From positions 1-41,443 of the forward strand of contig CANIKY010000014.1 of the NCBI GenBank assembly GCA_947468085.1: a stretch of DNA of 41,443 bases, given 5' to 3'. The DNA is from Paracoccaceae bacterium. GTDB lineage: Bacteria > Pseudomonadota > Alphaproteobacteria > Rhodobacterales > Rhodobacteraceae. The translations under genes were made by a program, and so were the position numbers. Below, piece by piece: positions 25,033 through 32,997 of this stretch. Each line of letters starts with the position of its first letter. Positions within the stretch are counted from its first letter, which is position 1. The notes under the pieces are model-generated. The model did no database searches. It was not told where the DNA came from and saw only the letters and a program-made list of their open reading frames with translations.

Positions 25033-26481
25033 ATGACCCTCATCAAAAACGGCACCATCGTCACCGCCGATCTGACCTATAAAGCCGATGTCCGCATCGA
25101 AGGTGGCATCATCACCGAAATCGGGCCGAACCTGAAGGGCGGTGACGTGCTCGACGCCACGGGTTGCTATGTCATGCCCGGCGGCATTGATCCGCACACG
25201 CATTTGGAAATGCCCTTCATGGGCACTTACTCCTCGGATGATTTCGAATCTGGCACCCGCGCGGCGCTGTCGGGTGGGACGACCATGGTGGTGGATTTTG
25301 TGCTGCCGGGGCAGGGGCAAGGCCTGATGGATGCCGCCCAAATGTGGCACAACAAAGCGGGCCGCGCCTCTTGCGATTATTCCTATCACATGGCGATCAC
25401 CTGGTGGGGCCAAAAGGTGTGGGACGGTATGGAGGATTCGGTCAAAGCCGGCATGACCTCTTTTAAACATTTCATGGCCTATAAGGGCGCGTTGATGGTC
25501 AACGATGATGAAATGTACCAATCTTTCAAACGGATTGGCGATTTGGGCGGTTTGGCCATGGTGCACGCCGAAAACGGCGATGTTGTGGCCGAACTGACGG
25601 CACAACTGCTGGCCGAGGGCAATACAGGCCCCGAAGCGCACGCCTATTCTCGCCCCCCGCAGGTCGAGGGAGAGGCCACCAACCGCGCCATCATGATCGC
25701 CGATATGGCAGGCGTGCCACTGTATGTTGTGCACACCTCGTGCGAAGAGGCGCACGAGGCCATTCGCCGGGCCCGCCAACAGGGCAAGCGTGTGTGGGGC
25801 GAACCGCTTATCCAGCACCTGACGCTGGACGAAAGTGAATATTTCCACCCCGATTGGGACCACGCCGCGCGCCGTGTCATGTCGCCCCCCTTCCGCGCCA
25901 AGGTGCATCAAGATAGCCTGTGGGCGGGCCTGCAAGCGGGCAGCCTGTCGTGCGTCGCGACCGACCACTGCGCCTTTACCACGGCGCAAAAGCGCTTTGG
26001 TTTGGACAACTTCGCAAAAATTCCCAATGGAACCGGTGGCTTGGAAGACCGTCTGCCCATGCTTTGGACCACAGGCGTTGAAACTGGTCGCCTGACGCTA
26101 AACGAATTTGTGGCCGTTACCTCAACCAATATCGCCAAGATTTTGAACTGTTACCCGCAAAAAGGTGCCGTTCTGGTCGGCGCTGATGCCGATCTGGTGG
26201 TTTTGGACCCGAATAAGGAAAAGACCATCCGCGCCGCAACCCAGCAATCGAAAATCGATTACAACGTCTTCGAAGGGCATAAGGTCAAAGGGCTGCCCCG
26301 CTATACCCTGACACGCGGGCAATTGGCGGTGAAGGACGGTGTGGTGCAAACGCACGAAGGCCATGGCAAATTCATCGCCCGCGCCCCGCGCCCTGCGGTG
26401 AACCGTGCGCTAAGTGCTTGGAAAGACTTGACCGCACCTCGCCCCGTACAGCGCACGGGCGTGCCGGCAACGGGGGTGTGA
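25033..26481 (+). CDS. hydA: Dihydropyrimidinase / D-hydantoinase
   Basis: Opens the ring of dihydrouracil, dihydrothymine or hydantoins to N-carbamoyl products. The 482 residues form an amidohydrolase TIM barrel with metal ligands H55 and H57 (GGIDPHTHLEMP). The carboxylated lysine is in FMAYKG (K151), histidines are in MVHAENGD and YVVHTSCEEAHE, and the catalytic aspartate is in TDHCAF. The ending with an extended basic tail is common in the family. ATG 25033 is fixed by homology (MTLIKNGTIVTAD). It lies 105 bases after the carbamoyl hydrolase gene and 28 bases before the ABC transporter operon, so it links degradation with uptake. Confidence 0.95.
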   Translation: MTLIKNGTIVTADLTYKADVRIEGGIITEIGPNLKGGDVLDATGCYVMPGGIDPHTHLEMPFMGTYSSDDFESGTRAALSGGTTMVVDFVLPGQGQGLMDAAQMWHNKAGRASCDYSYHMAITWWGQKVWDGMEDSVKAGMTSFKHFMAYKGALMVNDDEMYQSFKRIGDLGGLAMVHAENGDVVAELTAQLLAEGNTGPEAHAYSRPPQVEGEATNRAIMIADMAGVPLYVVHTSCEEAHEAIRRARQQGKRVWGEPLIQHLTLDESEYFHPDWDHAARRVMSPPFRAKVHQDSLWAGLQAGSLSCVATDHCAFTTAQKRFGLDNFAKIPNGTGGLEDRLPMLWTTGVETGRLTLNEFVAVTSTNIAKILNCYPQKGAVLVGADADLVVLDPNKEKTIRAATQQSKIDYNVFEGHKVKGLPRYTLTRGQLAVKDGVVQTHEGHGKFIARAPRPAVNRALSAWKDLTAPRPVQRTGVPATGV

Positions 26482-26509
26482 TGGGTTTGGTCAACCAAAA
26501 GGTGCGGGC

Positions 26510-27289
26510 ATGAACGCTGCGGTGATTGACGCCAAAGGCGTTAATCTGGTGTTCCAAACCGGTGACGGGCCGGTTCAGGCGCTGAAAGACGTCAACCTGA
26601 CGGTCGGCAAGGGCGAATTTGTGTCTTTCATAGGGCCAAGTGGCTGTGGCAAAACAACTTTCCTGCGCGCCATTGCAGCATTGGAACATCCAACCTCGGG
26701 CCAGTTGACGGTCAACGGCCTGACCCCCGATGAAGCGCGGCGCAAGCGGGCCTATGGCTATGTGTTTCAAGCGGCGGGCTTATATCCTTGGCGTACGATT
26801 GCTAAAAACATAGCACTTCCCTTGGAAATCATGGGGTTTTCTAAAGACGAACAACAGACCCGCGTCGATCGGGTACTGGAATTGGTCGAGCTTTCGGGTT
26901 TTGGCAGCAAATTTCCATGGCAATTGTCGGGCGGGATGCAGCAACGCGCATCCATCGCGCGCGCTTTGGCGTTTGATGCCGATATATTGCTGATGGACGA
27001 ACCCTTTGGCGCTTTGGATGAAATCGTCCGCGACAGATTGAATGAAGAACTTTTGAAGCTTTGGAATAGAACGGGGAAGACGATCTGTTTTGTCACCCAT
27101 TCCATCCCAGAGGCGGTCTATCTTTCCACTAAAATCGTCGTCATGTCGCCGCGCCCGGGGCGGATCACTGATATCATAGACAGCCCCTTGCCCCGCGAAC
27201 GCCCGCTGGACATTCGCGATACCAAGGCCTTCATCGACATCGCCCACCGCGTGCGCGAAGGGTTGCGGGCGGGGCATTCAGATGAATAG
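26510..27289 (+). CDS. ABC transporter ATP-binding protein (NitT/TauT type)
   Basis: Cytoplasmic ATPase of the importer encoded by the next genes, 259 residues. It shows Walker A GPSGCGKT (about residues 44-51), Q-loop VFQAAGLYPW, signature LSGGMQQR, and Walker B ILLMDEPFGALDE with the H-loop histidine in CFVTHSIPEAV. These features place it in the nitrate/sulfonate/bicarbonate group. It follows hydA by 28 bases. With the permeases and the THI5-like binding protein it probably brings in a pyrimidine or a dihydropyrimidine/hydantoin for the enzymes encoded upstream. The substrate is inferred from context only. Confidence 0.9.
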   Translation: MNAAVIDAKGVNLVFQTGDGPVQALKDVNLTVGKGEFVSFIGPSGCGKTTFLRAIAALEHPTSGQLTVNGLTPDEARRKRAYGYVFQAAGLYPWRTIAKNIALPLEIMGFSKDEQQTRVDRVLELVELSGFGSKFPWQLSGGMQQRASIARALAFDADILLMDEPFGALDEIVRDRLNEELLKLWNRTGKTICFVTHSIPEAVYLSTKIVVMSPRPGRITDIIDSPLPRERPLDIRDTKAFIDIAHRVREGLRAGHSDE

Positions 27290-27316
27290 GGCGCTTGGTG
27301 TGTTCGGGGGTAATCC

Positions 27317-27652
27317 ATGAACCCCATAGTGCTACTTTGTCTTGCTGCCTCTACCGGGGTTTTTATGGTGGCCAACTCTCTGCTTAAAATCTACGCGACC
27401 AAGGGATACTCGCTAACACTTTTGATTTCATTAGCTTGTTTCTGCTTGGGAAATTACCTGATGGTGCGGGTGATGCGCGAAAATGGGCTTGGGCTGGCTT
27501 TGGCGCTTTCGTTGGTATTTCAATTGGTGGCGGTTACCATCATCGCCTTTGTGGTCTTTGGCAAACGCCCGAGCGGATTGCAATCGGCGGAGGTGGTGCT
27601 TGGAATTGCGTCCATCTCAATGATTGCTTGGCCACAGGGGTGGGCATCGTGA
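27317..27652 (+). CDS. Small SMR/EmrE-like four-helix membrane protein
   Basis: A 111-residue protein with about four hydrophobic segments (roughly 3-22, 31-52, 59-82, 88-107). Its pattern recalls the small multidrug resistance/DMT group: a lysine and a tyrosine in the first loop (ANSLLKIYATKGYS) and a GLGLALALSL helix. The conserved membrane glutamate of true EmrE exporters is not evident in helix 1, so drug export is doubtful. It lies inside the ABC operon, 27 bases after the ATPase gene. Its TGA stop overlaps the GTG start of the first permease, which ties its expression to the importer. It might be an exporter of a product, an accessory subunit or a separate transporter. Confidence 0.75.
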   Translation: MNPIVLLCLAASTGVFMVANSLLKIYATKGYSLTLLISLACFCLGNYLMVRVMRENGLGLALALSLVFQLVAVTIIAFVVFGKRPSGLQSAEVVLGIASISMIAWPQGWAS

Positions 27653-28530
27653 AAGCGGGGCCAGTGCTCACGGTTTTGGGTGCGATTTTGGCTCTGTGGT
27701 ATGGCGCTGCAGTGTGGTTGAATGCCGCTTGGACCTATGATCAAGCGGTGCGGGATGGTGGCGAGGTGACGTTCGCCTTGTTGGTTTCTGATACAATGGC
27801 GCAAGACCGCCCTGTTCTGCCACCGCCGCATCAAGTGGCCCGTGAATTGTGGAAGGGGCTAACGGCTTTTAATATAACATCCAAAAAAAGCCTTGTTTAT
27901 CACAGCTATGTGACGCTGCTTTCAACATTGTCGGGATTTTTTCTGGGTAGCCTTTTGGGCATTTTTTTGGCTGTGGGCATTGTGCAAAGCCGCACGATGG
28001 AATTGGGCATGATGCCTTGGGCGGTGATCAGCCAAACCATACCGGTGGTGGCAATTGCGCCGATGATTGTGGTTTTGTCGAACTCTCTGGGCTTTGGTGA
28101 TCATTTGGGTGTGTCAAATGCCCTTGTGTCAAAAACCATCATCGCCGCTTACCTGAGCTATTTTCCCGTTCTGGTCGGCATGATCAAAGGCCTGCGCAGC
28201 CCGGATCTGATGCAATTGGACCAGCTAAAAACTTATAGCGCATCTGAGTTGCAAGGGTTCTTCAAACTGCGTTTGCCGTCCTCTGTCCCCTATCTTTTCA
28301 CCAGCCTAAAGGTTGGGATCGCGGCAAGCCTTGTGGGTGCAATTGTGGGTGAATTGCCCACGGGGGCGATTGAGGGATTGGGTGCGCGTATGCTGATCGG
28401 CAGCCAGTTTGGATCGCCCATCATCGTGTGGGCTGCTTTGTTTGCCGCTGCAATCTTGGCGGGCGTTTTAATCTTGTTCGTTCGGGCTTTTGAATCCGTG
28501 GTGATACGCCGCATGGGAGTGCAGGCGTGA
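27649..28530 (+). CDS. ABC transporter permease 1 (NitT/TauT type)
   Basis: Inner-membrane subunit of 293 residues with about six membrane segments. An N-terminal segment (VLTVLGAILALWYGAAVWLN) is followed by an unusually long hydrophilic stretch (about residues 30-75). The rest is the BPD_transp_1 core with the cytoplasmic EAA-like loop (TYSASELQGFFKLRLPSSVPYLF). I take GTG 27649, overlapping the stop of the small membrane protein (GTGA); the frame further upstream reads through that gene and is not coding. It is coupled to permease 2 by another GTGA overlap. Confidence 0.88.
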   Translation: MKAGPVLTVLGAILALWYGAAVWLNAAWTYDQAVRDGGEVTFALLVSDTMAQDRPVLPPPHQVARELWKGLTAFNITSKKSLVYHSYVTLLSTLSGFFLGSLLGIFLAVGIVQSRTMELGMMPWAVISQTIPVVAIAPMIVVLSNSLGFGDHLGVSNALVSKTIIAAYLSYFPVLVGMIKGLRSPDLMQLDQLKTYSASELQGFFKLRLPSSVPYLFTSLKVGIAASLVGAIVGELPTGAIEGLGARMLIGSQFGSPIIVWAALFAAAILAGVLILFVRAFESVVIRRMGVQA

Positions 28531-29372
28531 GCATTCTGGTCGCATTGGTTTTTTGGCTTGCCTGCTGGGCGCTAAATGCAGTCCTCGCGCGGTCGCGCTT
28601 CGCCGCACATGTTTCAGTGCGGATCGCTATTCCGGTATTGTTTGGGTTGGCGGTTTTGGCCATTTGGCAAGGCGTTGTGACGGGGCTTTCTGTTCCCGAG
28701 GTTATTTTGCCGGCCCCTAGGTCTATTGGTGCTGCTATCGGGGCGAACCTGCCGACGCTTTGGGCTGATTTTGTGCAGACGATCATAAAGGGCGCTTTGT
28801 CGGGCTATGTGCTTGGGGCCGGATCCGCCGTTGCCGTGGCCGTGCTGGTGGATCGTGTGCCGTTTTTGCGCGCGGGCCTTTTGCCGATTGGCAATTTCGT
28901 AGCGGCTTTGCCGATTGTGGGCATCGCCCCGATTATGGTGATGTGGTTTGGTTTTGATTGGCATTCGAAGGCCGCTGTTGTTGTGGTCATGGTTTTCTTT
29001 CCCGTGCTGGTCAATATGGTGGCGGGCCTATCTGCAAGCGAACGCATGCAGCGTGATTTGATGGCTACTTGGGGCGGCACCTATTGGCAGACCTTGGTCA
29101 AATTGCGCCTGCCTGCGGCATTGCCGTTTTTGTTTAATGGGTTAAAAATTGCAGCAACTTTAGCCCTGATTGGTGCTATTGTTGCAGAAAACTTCGGCTC
29201 TCCAACGCTGGGAATGGGATTTCGCATCTCCACTGCCGTGGGGCAACTTGCTTTGCCGCTGGTTTGGGCTGAAATTACGGTCGCTGCCTTGGCGGGGTCA
29301 GTGTTTTACGGGTTCGTGACGGTAATCGAACGCATCGTCACGTTTTGGCATCCCTCACAAAGGGGGAGGTGA
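28527..29372 (+). CDS. ABC transporter permease 2 (NitT/TauT type)
   Basis: Second permease of the importer, 281 residues, with about six to seven membrane segments. The EAA-type coupling loop is in TWGGTYWQTLVKLRLPAALP, and FLFNGLKIAATLALIGAIV follows, both typical of the NitT/TauT group. GTG 28527 overlaps the TGA of permease 1. The pair would form a heterodimeric channel with the ATPase encoded upstream. Its base composition looks lower in GC than the iol genes, as does most of this operon. Confidence 0.88.
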   Translation: MSILVALVFWLACWALNAVLARSRFAAHVSVRIAIPVLFGLAVLAIWQGVVTGLSVPEVILPAPRSIGAAIGANLPTLWADFVQTIIKGALSGYVLGAGSAVAVAVLVDRVPFLRAGLLPIGNFVAALPIVGIAPIMVMWFGFDWHSKAAVVVVMVFFPVLVNMVAGLSASERMQRDLMATWGGTYWQTLVKLRLPAALPFLFNGLKIAATLALIGAIVAENFGSPTLGMGFRISTAVGQLALPLVWAEITVAALAGSVFYGFVTVIERIVTFWHPSQRGR

Positions 29373-29393
29373 TTTAACATGGAGGTCTACACA

Positions 29394-30377
29394 ATGAAGA
29401 AACTTCTGATCACGGCGGCAGCTTTTGCTGTGGCCGCAGGCGCTGCATTTGCCAATGATACGGTAAAATTGCAGTTAAAATGGGTGACGCAGGCCCAATT
29501 CGCTGGCTATTACGTTGCCGCCGCTAAGGGCTATTACACCGACGAAGGTTTGGATGTGACAATCCTTCCCGGCGGTCCTGATATTGCGCCTGAGCAGGTC
29601 ATTGCAGGTGGCGGGGCTGATGTCATTGTTGACTGGCTGCCCGCAGCTTTAGCTGCGCGCGAGAAAGGTCTCGCCTTAGTCAACATTGCCCAGCCCTTCA
29701 AGCATTCCGGCCTCATGCTCACATGTTTAAAAGAATCGGGCATTGCCGCGCCGGCAGACTTTGCCGATAAAACACTCGGCGTTTGGTTCTATGGCAACGA
29801 ATATCCTTTCTTGTCTTGGATGAGCCAGTTGGGTCTTAAAACTGATGGATCGGCGGGCGGTGTAACGGTTCTGAAACAAGGGTTTAACGTCGATCCCTTG
29901 CTGCAAAAGCAGGCTGCTTGTATTTCGACGATGACGTACAACGAATATGGCCAAGTTCTGGAAGCTGGAATTAAAGCCGACGATCTGGTGACGTTCAAAT
30001 ACGAAGACATGGGTGTGGCCACCTTGGAAGACGGTCTTTATGTATTAGAAGACAGTCTGAAAGATGCGGCCTTCTCGGAAAAGATGGTAAAGTTCGTCCG
30101 CGCCTCGATGAAAGGCTGGAAAGACGCAGAAGCTAATCCTGATGCAGCAGCAGCCATCGTGATGGAAGCTGACCAAACCGGCGCGCAGACGGAAGAGCAT
30201 CAGAAGTTTATGATGGGCGAAGTCGCCAAGTTGACTGCAGGGTCGAATGGCGCACTGGACGAGGCCGATTATAAGCGCACTGTGGCGACACTGATGTCGG
30301 GCGGGTCTGATCCGGTTATCACCAAAGAGCCGGAAGGCGCTTGGACACACGCGATCAGCGATCTGGCGCTGCAGTAA
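29394..30377 (+). CDS. THI5/NMT1-like ABC substrate-binding protein
   Basis: Periplasmic binding protein of 327 residues. An N-terminal signal peptide (MKKLLITAAAFAVAAGAAFA, cleavage after AFA) precedes KLQLKWVTQAQFAGYYVAA, the hallmark of the NMT1/THI5 group. That group includes ThiY, which binds formylamino-pyrimidine thiamine precursors. ATG 29394 with GGAGG eight bases upstream is preferred to ATG 29379, which would precede the signal peptide; both have plausible ribosome-binding sites. It ends the importer operon, which is closed by a terminator. The family preference for pyrimidines and the linked hydA and hydrolase genes suggest a pyrimidine-ring ligand. Confidence 0.9.
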   Translation: MKKLLITAAAFAVAAGAAFANDTVKLQLKWVTQAQFAGYYVAAAKGYYTDEGLDVTILPGGPDIAPEQVIAGGGADVIVDWLPAALAAREKGLALVNIAQPFKHSGLMLTCLKESGIAAPADFADKTLGVWFYGNEYPFLSWMSQLGLKTDGSAGGVTVLKQGFNVDPLLQKQAACISTMTYNEYGQVLEAGIKADDLVTFKYEDMGVATLEDGLYVLEDSLKDAAFSEKMVKFVRASMKGWKDAEANPDAAAAIVMEADQTGAQTEEHQKFMMGEVAKLTAGSNGALDEADYKRTVATLMSGGSDPVITKEPEGAWTHAISDLALQ

Positions 30378-30390
30378 TCTTCAAGGCTAG

Positions 30391-30421
30391 GGGCGGCCCG
30401 ATCGGGTCGCCCTTTTCTTTT
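30391..30421 (+). terminator. Rho-independent terminator of the importer operon
   Basis: GGGCGGCCCG (30391-30400) pairs with CGGGTCGCCC (30403-30412), with one G-T pair and the turn ATC-like at the centre, followed by TTTTCTTTT. It lies 14 bases after the binding-protein stop. Confidence 0.9.
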
Positions 30422-30514
30422 GTGACAATCATTTTTTGGCTTAAATTCGTATCTTTGGAAACTCTTTGTTCACTGATTTGCGCCATGCTTGCGAAAACGA
30501 CCGCAGGATGGCCC

Positions 30515-31621
30515 ATGACCACCGCCGACATCATCCGCCGCAAAGCTGTCATCCCTCGCCCGCAGGCGCGTGAGGGGACGACAGGAGCAGACCGGGCTTT
30601 TCGTATGGGGCTTGGCAAAGCCGCGCGTGAAGTACTGAAGATTCAGCTTGAGGTAGAAAAGCTGTCTATCGACCGGCGCTCGGTTGCGGAATTGGTGGAA
30701 CTTGTGCCAGATTTTGCTTTAATCGCAATCTTGGATGGTCCTGCGCAAGAGATGGGGGTGATGATCTTTTCGCAGGCGATCGTTGCCGGTTTTATCGAAG
30801 CGCAGACCATTGGGCGTGTGCGTGGGCAAGACTTGCCACCACGCAAGCCAACCCGCACAGATGGCGCTATGGTGATGGGCCTGATTGATTGCACGCTTAC
30901 GATTTTGGAGCAGGTACTTGGTGATACTGCCGAGGGTGATTGGGCCGGCGGCTACCGCTGTGCCAGCTTTCTGCCTGATCCCCGACCCTTGCCCGTGGTT
31001 TTAGAGGATGTGCCCCTGCGTATTTTTACAGCAGAAGTTTCCTTGGCTGGCGGTGTGCGAAAAGGGCATATCTTTTTAGCGCTACCAGCAGAGGCGCATT
31101 TGCTTCCGTCCACGGCCGAAGATCAAGAGTTGGAGGATGAAGAGGCACGCGCTTTTGGCCAGGCGATGCAAGAGCGGGTAGATGGGGCATCTGTCCAATT
31201 GAATGCTATCTTGGCGCGTATATCGCTGCCGATGTTGGATGTTTTGGATATGGAAGCGGGCATGGTTTTGCCTTTGCAGGATGCAGTTTTGGACTTTGTC
31301 AGCATTGAAGGTTCCGATGGTTGCGGTTTAGCTATCGGGAAATTGGGTCAAAACAGGGGGATGCGAGCTTTGCGGTTGGTTGATACCCAGTCGGCTATGC
31401 CGCGCCAGATGGTCCGTTTGGGCCGCCTTCTTTCTGGGCCGACCCAGACGATCAGGGCCAGCAGCGATGGTGGTAACGAACGTGCGCTTCTCGCTGCGGC
31501 ACGAAGGGATCAATCCTTGGTTCTACCGGGTGTGCCTTTCAGCGACATTTTGGCCCAAGATCAGGCTTCCAACCAAGAGCCTGCAGTTCTGTACGATCTG
31601 CGCAGCACAGGCACGCATTAG
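30515..31621 (+). CDS. FliM/FliN-like SpoA-domain protein
   Basis: A 368-residue soluble protein. The N-terminal two thirds resemble the FliM middle domain (GLGKAAREVLKIQLEVEKLS and VMIFSQAIVAGFIEAQTIGRV). A SpoA (FliM/FliN C-terminal) domain follows at about residues 240-310 (LNAILARISLPMLDVLDMEAG onward, with GELGQ-like GKLGQNRGMRALRLV). The last 50 residues are low-complexity. FliM couples the chemotaxis signal to flagellar rotor direction, and the family also has export-apparatus (SctQ) members. No flagellar or type III genes are nearby, so this is a lone homologue. I chose ATG 30515 with AGGA upstream; ATG 30485 is also possible. Confidence 0.75.
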   Translation: MTTADIIRRKAVIPRPQAREGTTGADRAFRMGLGKAAREVLKIQLEVEKLSIDRRSVAELVELVPDFALIAILDGPAQEMGVMIFSQAIVAGFIEAQTIGRVRGQDLPPRKPTRTDGAMVMGLIDCTLTILEQVLGDTAEGDWAGGYRCASFLPDPRPLPVVLEDVPLRIFTAEVSLAGGVRKGHIFLALPAEAHLLPSTAEDQELEDEEARAFGQAMQERVDGASVQLNAILARISLPMLDVLDMEAGMVLPLQDAVLDFVSIEGSDGCGLAIGKLGQNRGMRALRLVDTQSAMPRQMVRLGRLLSGPTQTIRASSDGGNERALLAAARRDQSLVLPGVPFSDILAQDQASNQEPAVLYDLRSTGTH

Positions 31622-31680
31622 CCCCAAGCAGGTGAGCAGTGCGCGGGTTTTGTCAAAGTTGCCAACGACTGTGCGCAGCC

Positions 31681-32544
31681 TTAGCGGCCAGCGGCGTCTA
31701 TCAGATTGCGCAGCCCTTCCAGGTTGTAACCAAAGCGTGCGGCTGTGGCGATCAACTCATTCGTGGGGCGCTGCCCGCCTTGCATCAAGGCCCAAACGCA
31801 AGATGATCGGTTCCCCGAAGCGCAGTAGGCGAATACCGGCCCTGATGAACCTGCAACCGCTGCGCGTTGGGTGCTGATGACTTTGTCCGAAAAGTCGCCC
31901 GGCAGCACAGGGTTGTCGACGAAGGTCAGACCCAAAGCCTTTGCCGCGCTTTGCATGGCAGATGCCTGCCACGGGGGTGGTATCTCGCCATCGGGGCGGT
32001 TGTTGATCACCGTGGTGTAACCCGCAGCCTTGATTAGGGCCAGATCGTCCAGATCAATTTGGGGTGAAACGGCGTAATCGGGGGTTAGGGCGCGAATGTC
32101 CATTTTGCTCCTTAAAGGTGGCGGGCCGTCAAGACGGGTGCTGACGACAGGTGCTGCCAGCATACCCGCGGTCATCGCCAGAAGAAAGACCACACCGCCC
32201 CAACCGCCAAAGCTTAAAGACGCCAAAGCAGGCCCTGGGCAAAGCCCCGCCAAGGCCCAGCCCATGCCGAACAAAATGGATCCAATCACCAGCTTGGGGA
32301 CCACCTCTGCCTTGGGTTTTTCTGGCAAGCCAAACCCAAGAACTGAGACTGTGCGCCGTGCAGCAACCCGCCATGCCACAGCCATCGGCACAATGGCCCC
32401 GCCCAGCACAAAGGCCAATGTCGCATCCCAATCGCCAAAGACATCCAGCCAGCCTTGGACCTTTAACGTATCGGTCATGCCCGACACAACCAAACCTGCC
32501 CCAAACAGCGCGCCGCAGAGCAACCCCACCCAAAGCCGCGCCAT
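31681..32544 (-). CDS. YeeE/YedE half-transporter fused to DUF442 sulfur transferase
   Basis: One open frame of 287 residues joins two proteins usually encoded separately. Residues about 1-147 are a DUF6691 YeeE/YedE (PmpB-like) membrane half with four to five segments and the LAGLCPGPAL motif. From M148 the sequence MDIRALTPDYAVSPQIDLDD begins a TIGR01244/DUF442 phosphatase-like sulfur transferase, with FAYCASGNRSSCVW as the cysteine active loop (C-x-SGNRS). The junction looks accidental: see the internal start site at 32103. ATG 32544 overlaps the upstream YeeE stop (TGATG). With the Blh-like hydrolase it forms a sulfide/persulfide-handling operon. Whether the fused form is real or due to a base error cannot be told here. 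Confidence 0.8.
   Translation of the reverse strand: MARLWVGLLCGALFGAGLVVSGMTDTLKVQGWLDVFGDWDATLAFVLGGAIVPMAVAWRVAARRTVSVLGFGLPEKPKAEVVPKLVIGSILFGMGWALAGLCPGPALASLSFGGWGGVVFLLAMTAGMLAAPVVSTRLDGPPPLRSKMDIRALTPDYAVSPQIDLDDLALIKAAGYTTVINNRPDGEIPPPWQASAMQSAAKALGLTFVDNPVLPGDFSDKVISTQRAAVAGSSGPVFAYCASGNRSSCVWALMQGGQRPTNELIATAARFGYNLEGLRNLIDAAGR
32103..32113 (-). promoter_or_regulatory. Internal ribosome-binding site and ATG for the DUF442 part
   Basis: On the minus strand AAGGAGCAAAATG places a strong Shine-Dalgarno sequence (32113-32107) just before the ATG at 32103 of MDIRALTPDY. Just upstream the run CCTTTAAGG would contain a TAA in the YeeE frame if one T were absent. The DUF442 protein (140 residues, 31681-32103) may therefore be made separately as well. 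Confidence 0.65.
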
Positions 32545-32969
32545 CAAATCACCCCTAGCACATGGCGCGCCAAGGCCATGGTCAGGCCGCCCGCCAGTAC
32601 ATAAAACACTGTCGCCACAATGCCGCGCAGCGACAGGCGCGAGATGCCGCAGACCCCGTGCCCGGATGTGCAGCCATTGGCAAGCCTTGTGCCAAAGCCC
32701 ACCAACAGGCCGCCCGTAACGATGATCAGCCAGTTTCCTGTCAAATGGGTTTGCGCGGGTATGGCTTTTGTCATCAGCCACGGCAGGCCCACAAGTCCGA
32801 CGATAAAGGCCACACGGTCACTCCAAGAGCCCCAACCTGTGGCGTCGACCAAGCCGCCGAAGATACCAGAGATCCCCATAATCTTGCCGTTCATCAACAA
32901 ATAGGCCGATGCCGCAAACCCAATCATCAGCCCGCCGCAAAGGCCCCAAATCCAATCTAGATTGATCAT
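32544..32969 (-). CDS. YeeE/YedE family membrane protein (PmpA-like half)
   Basis: A 141-residue inner-membrane protein with about four segments and the conserved motif TRLANGCTSGHGVCGISRLS, whose cysteines are thought to relay sulfur species in YeeE-type thiosulfate/sulfide transporters. In this family the full channel can be made of two half-size proteins, and the next gene (overlapping as TGATG) encodes the other half. ATG 32969 follows GGGGCAGGA. It lies 28 bases after the Blh-like hydrolase gene, so the order in the operon is hydrolase, YeeE half, YeeE half plus DUF442. Confidence 0.88.
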   Translation of the reverse strand: MINLDWIWGLCGGLMIGFAASAYLLMNGKIMGISGIFGGLVDATGWGSWSDRVAFIVGLVGLPWLMTKAIPAQTHLTGNWLIIVTGGLLVGFGTRLANGCTSGHGVCGISRLSLRGIVATVFYVLAGGLTMALARHVLGVI

Positions 32970-32997
32970 TCCTGCCCCCTTTGTGATGCCCCGCCAC

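Noticed and set aside
25015-25989. 324-residue frame antisense to the dihydropyrimidinase gene
   Set aside because: High-GC shadow of a clear enzyme gene; no motif and no ribosome-binding site.
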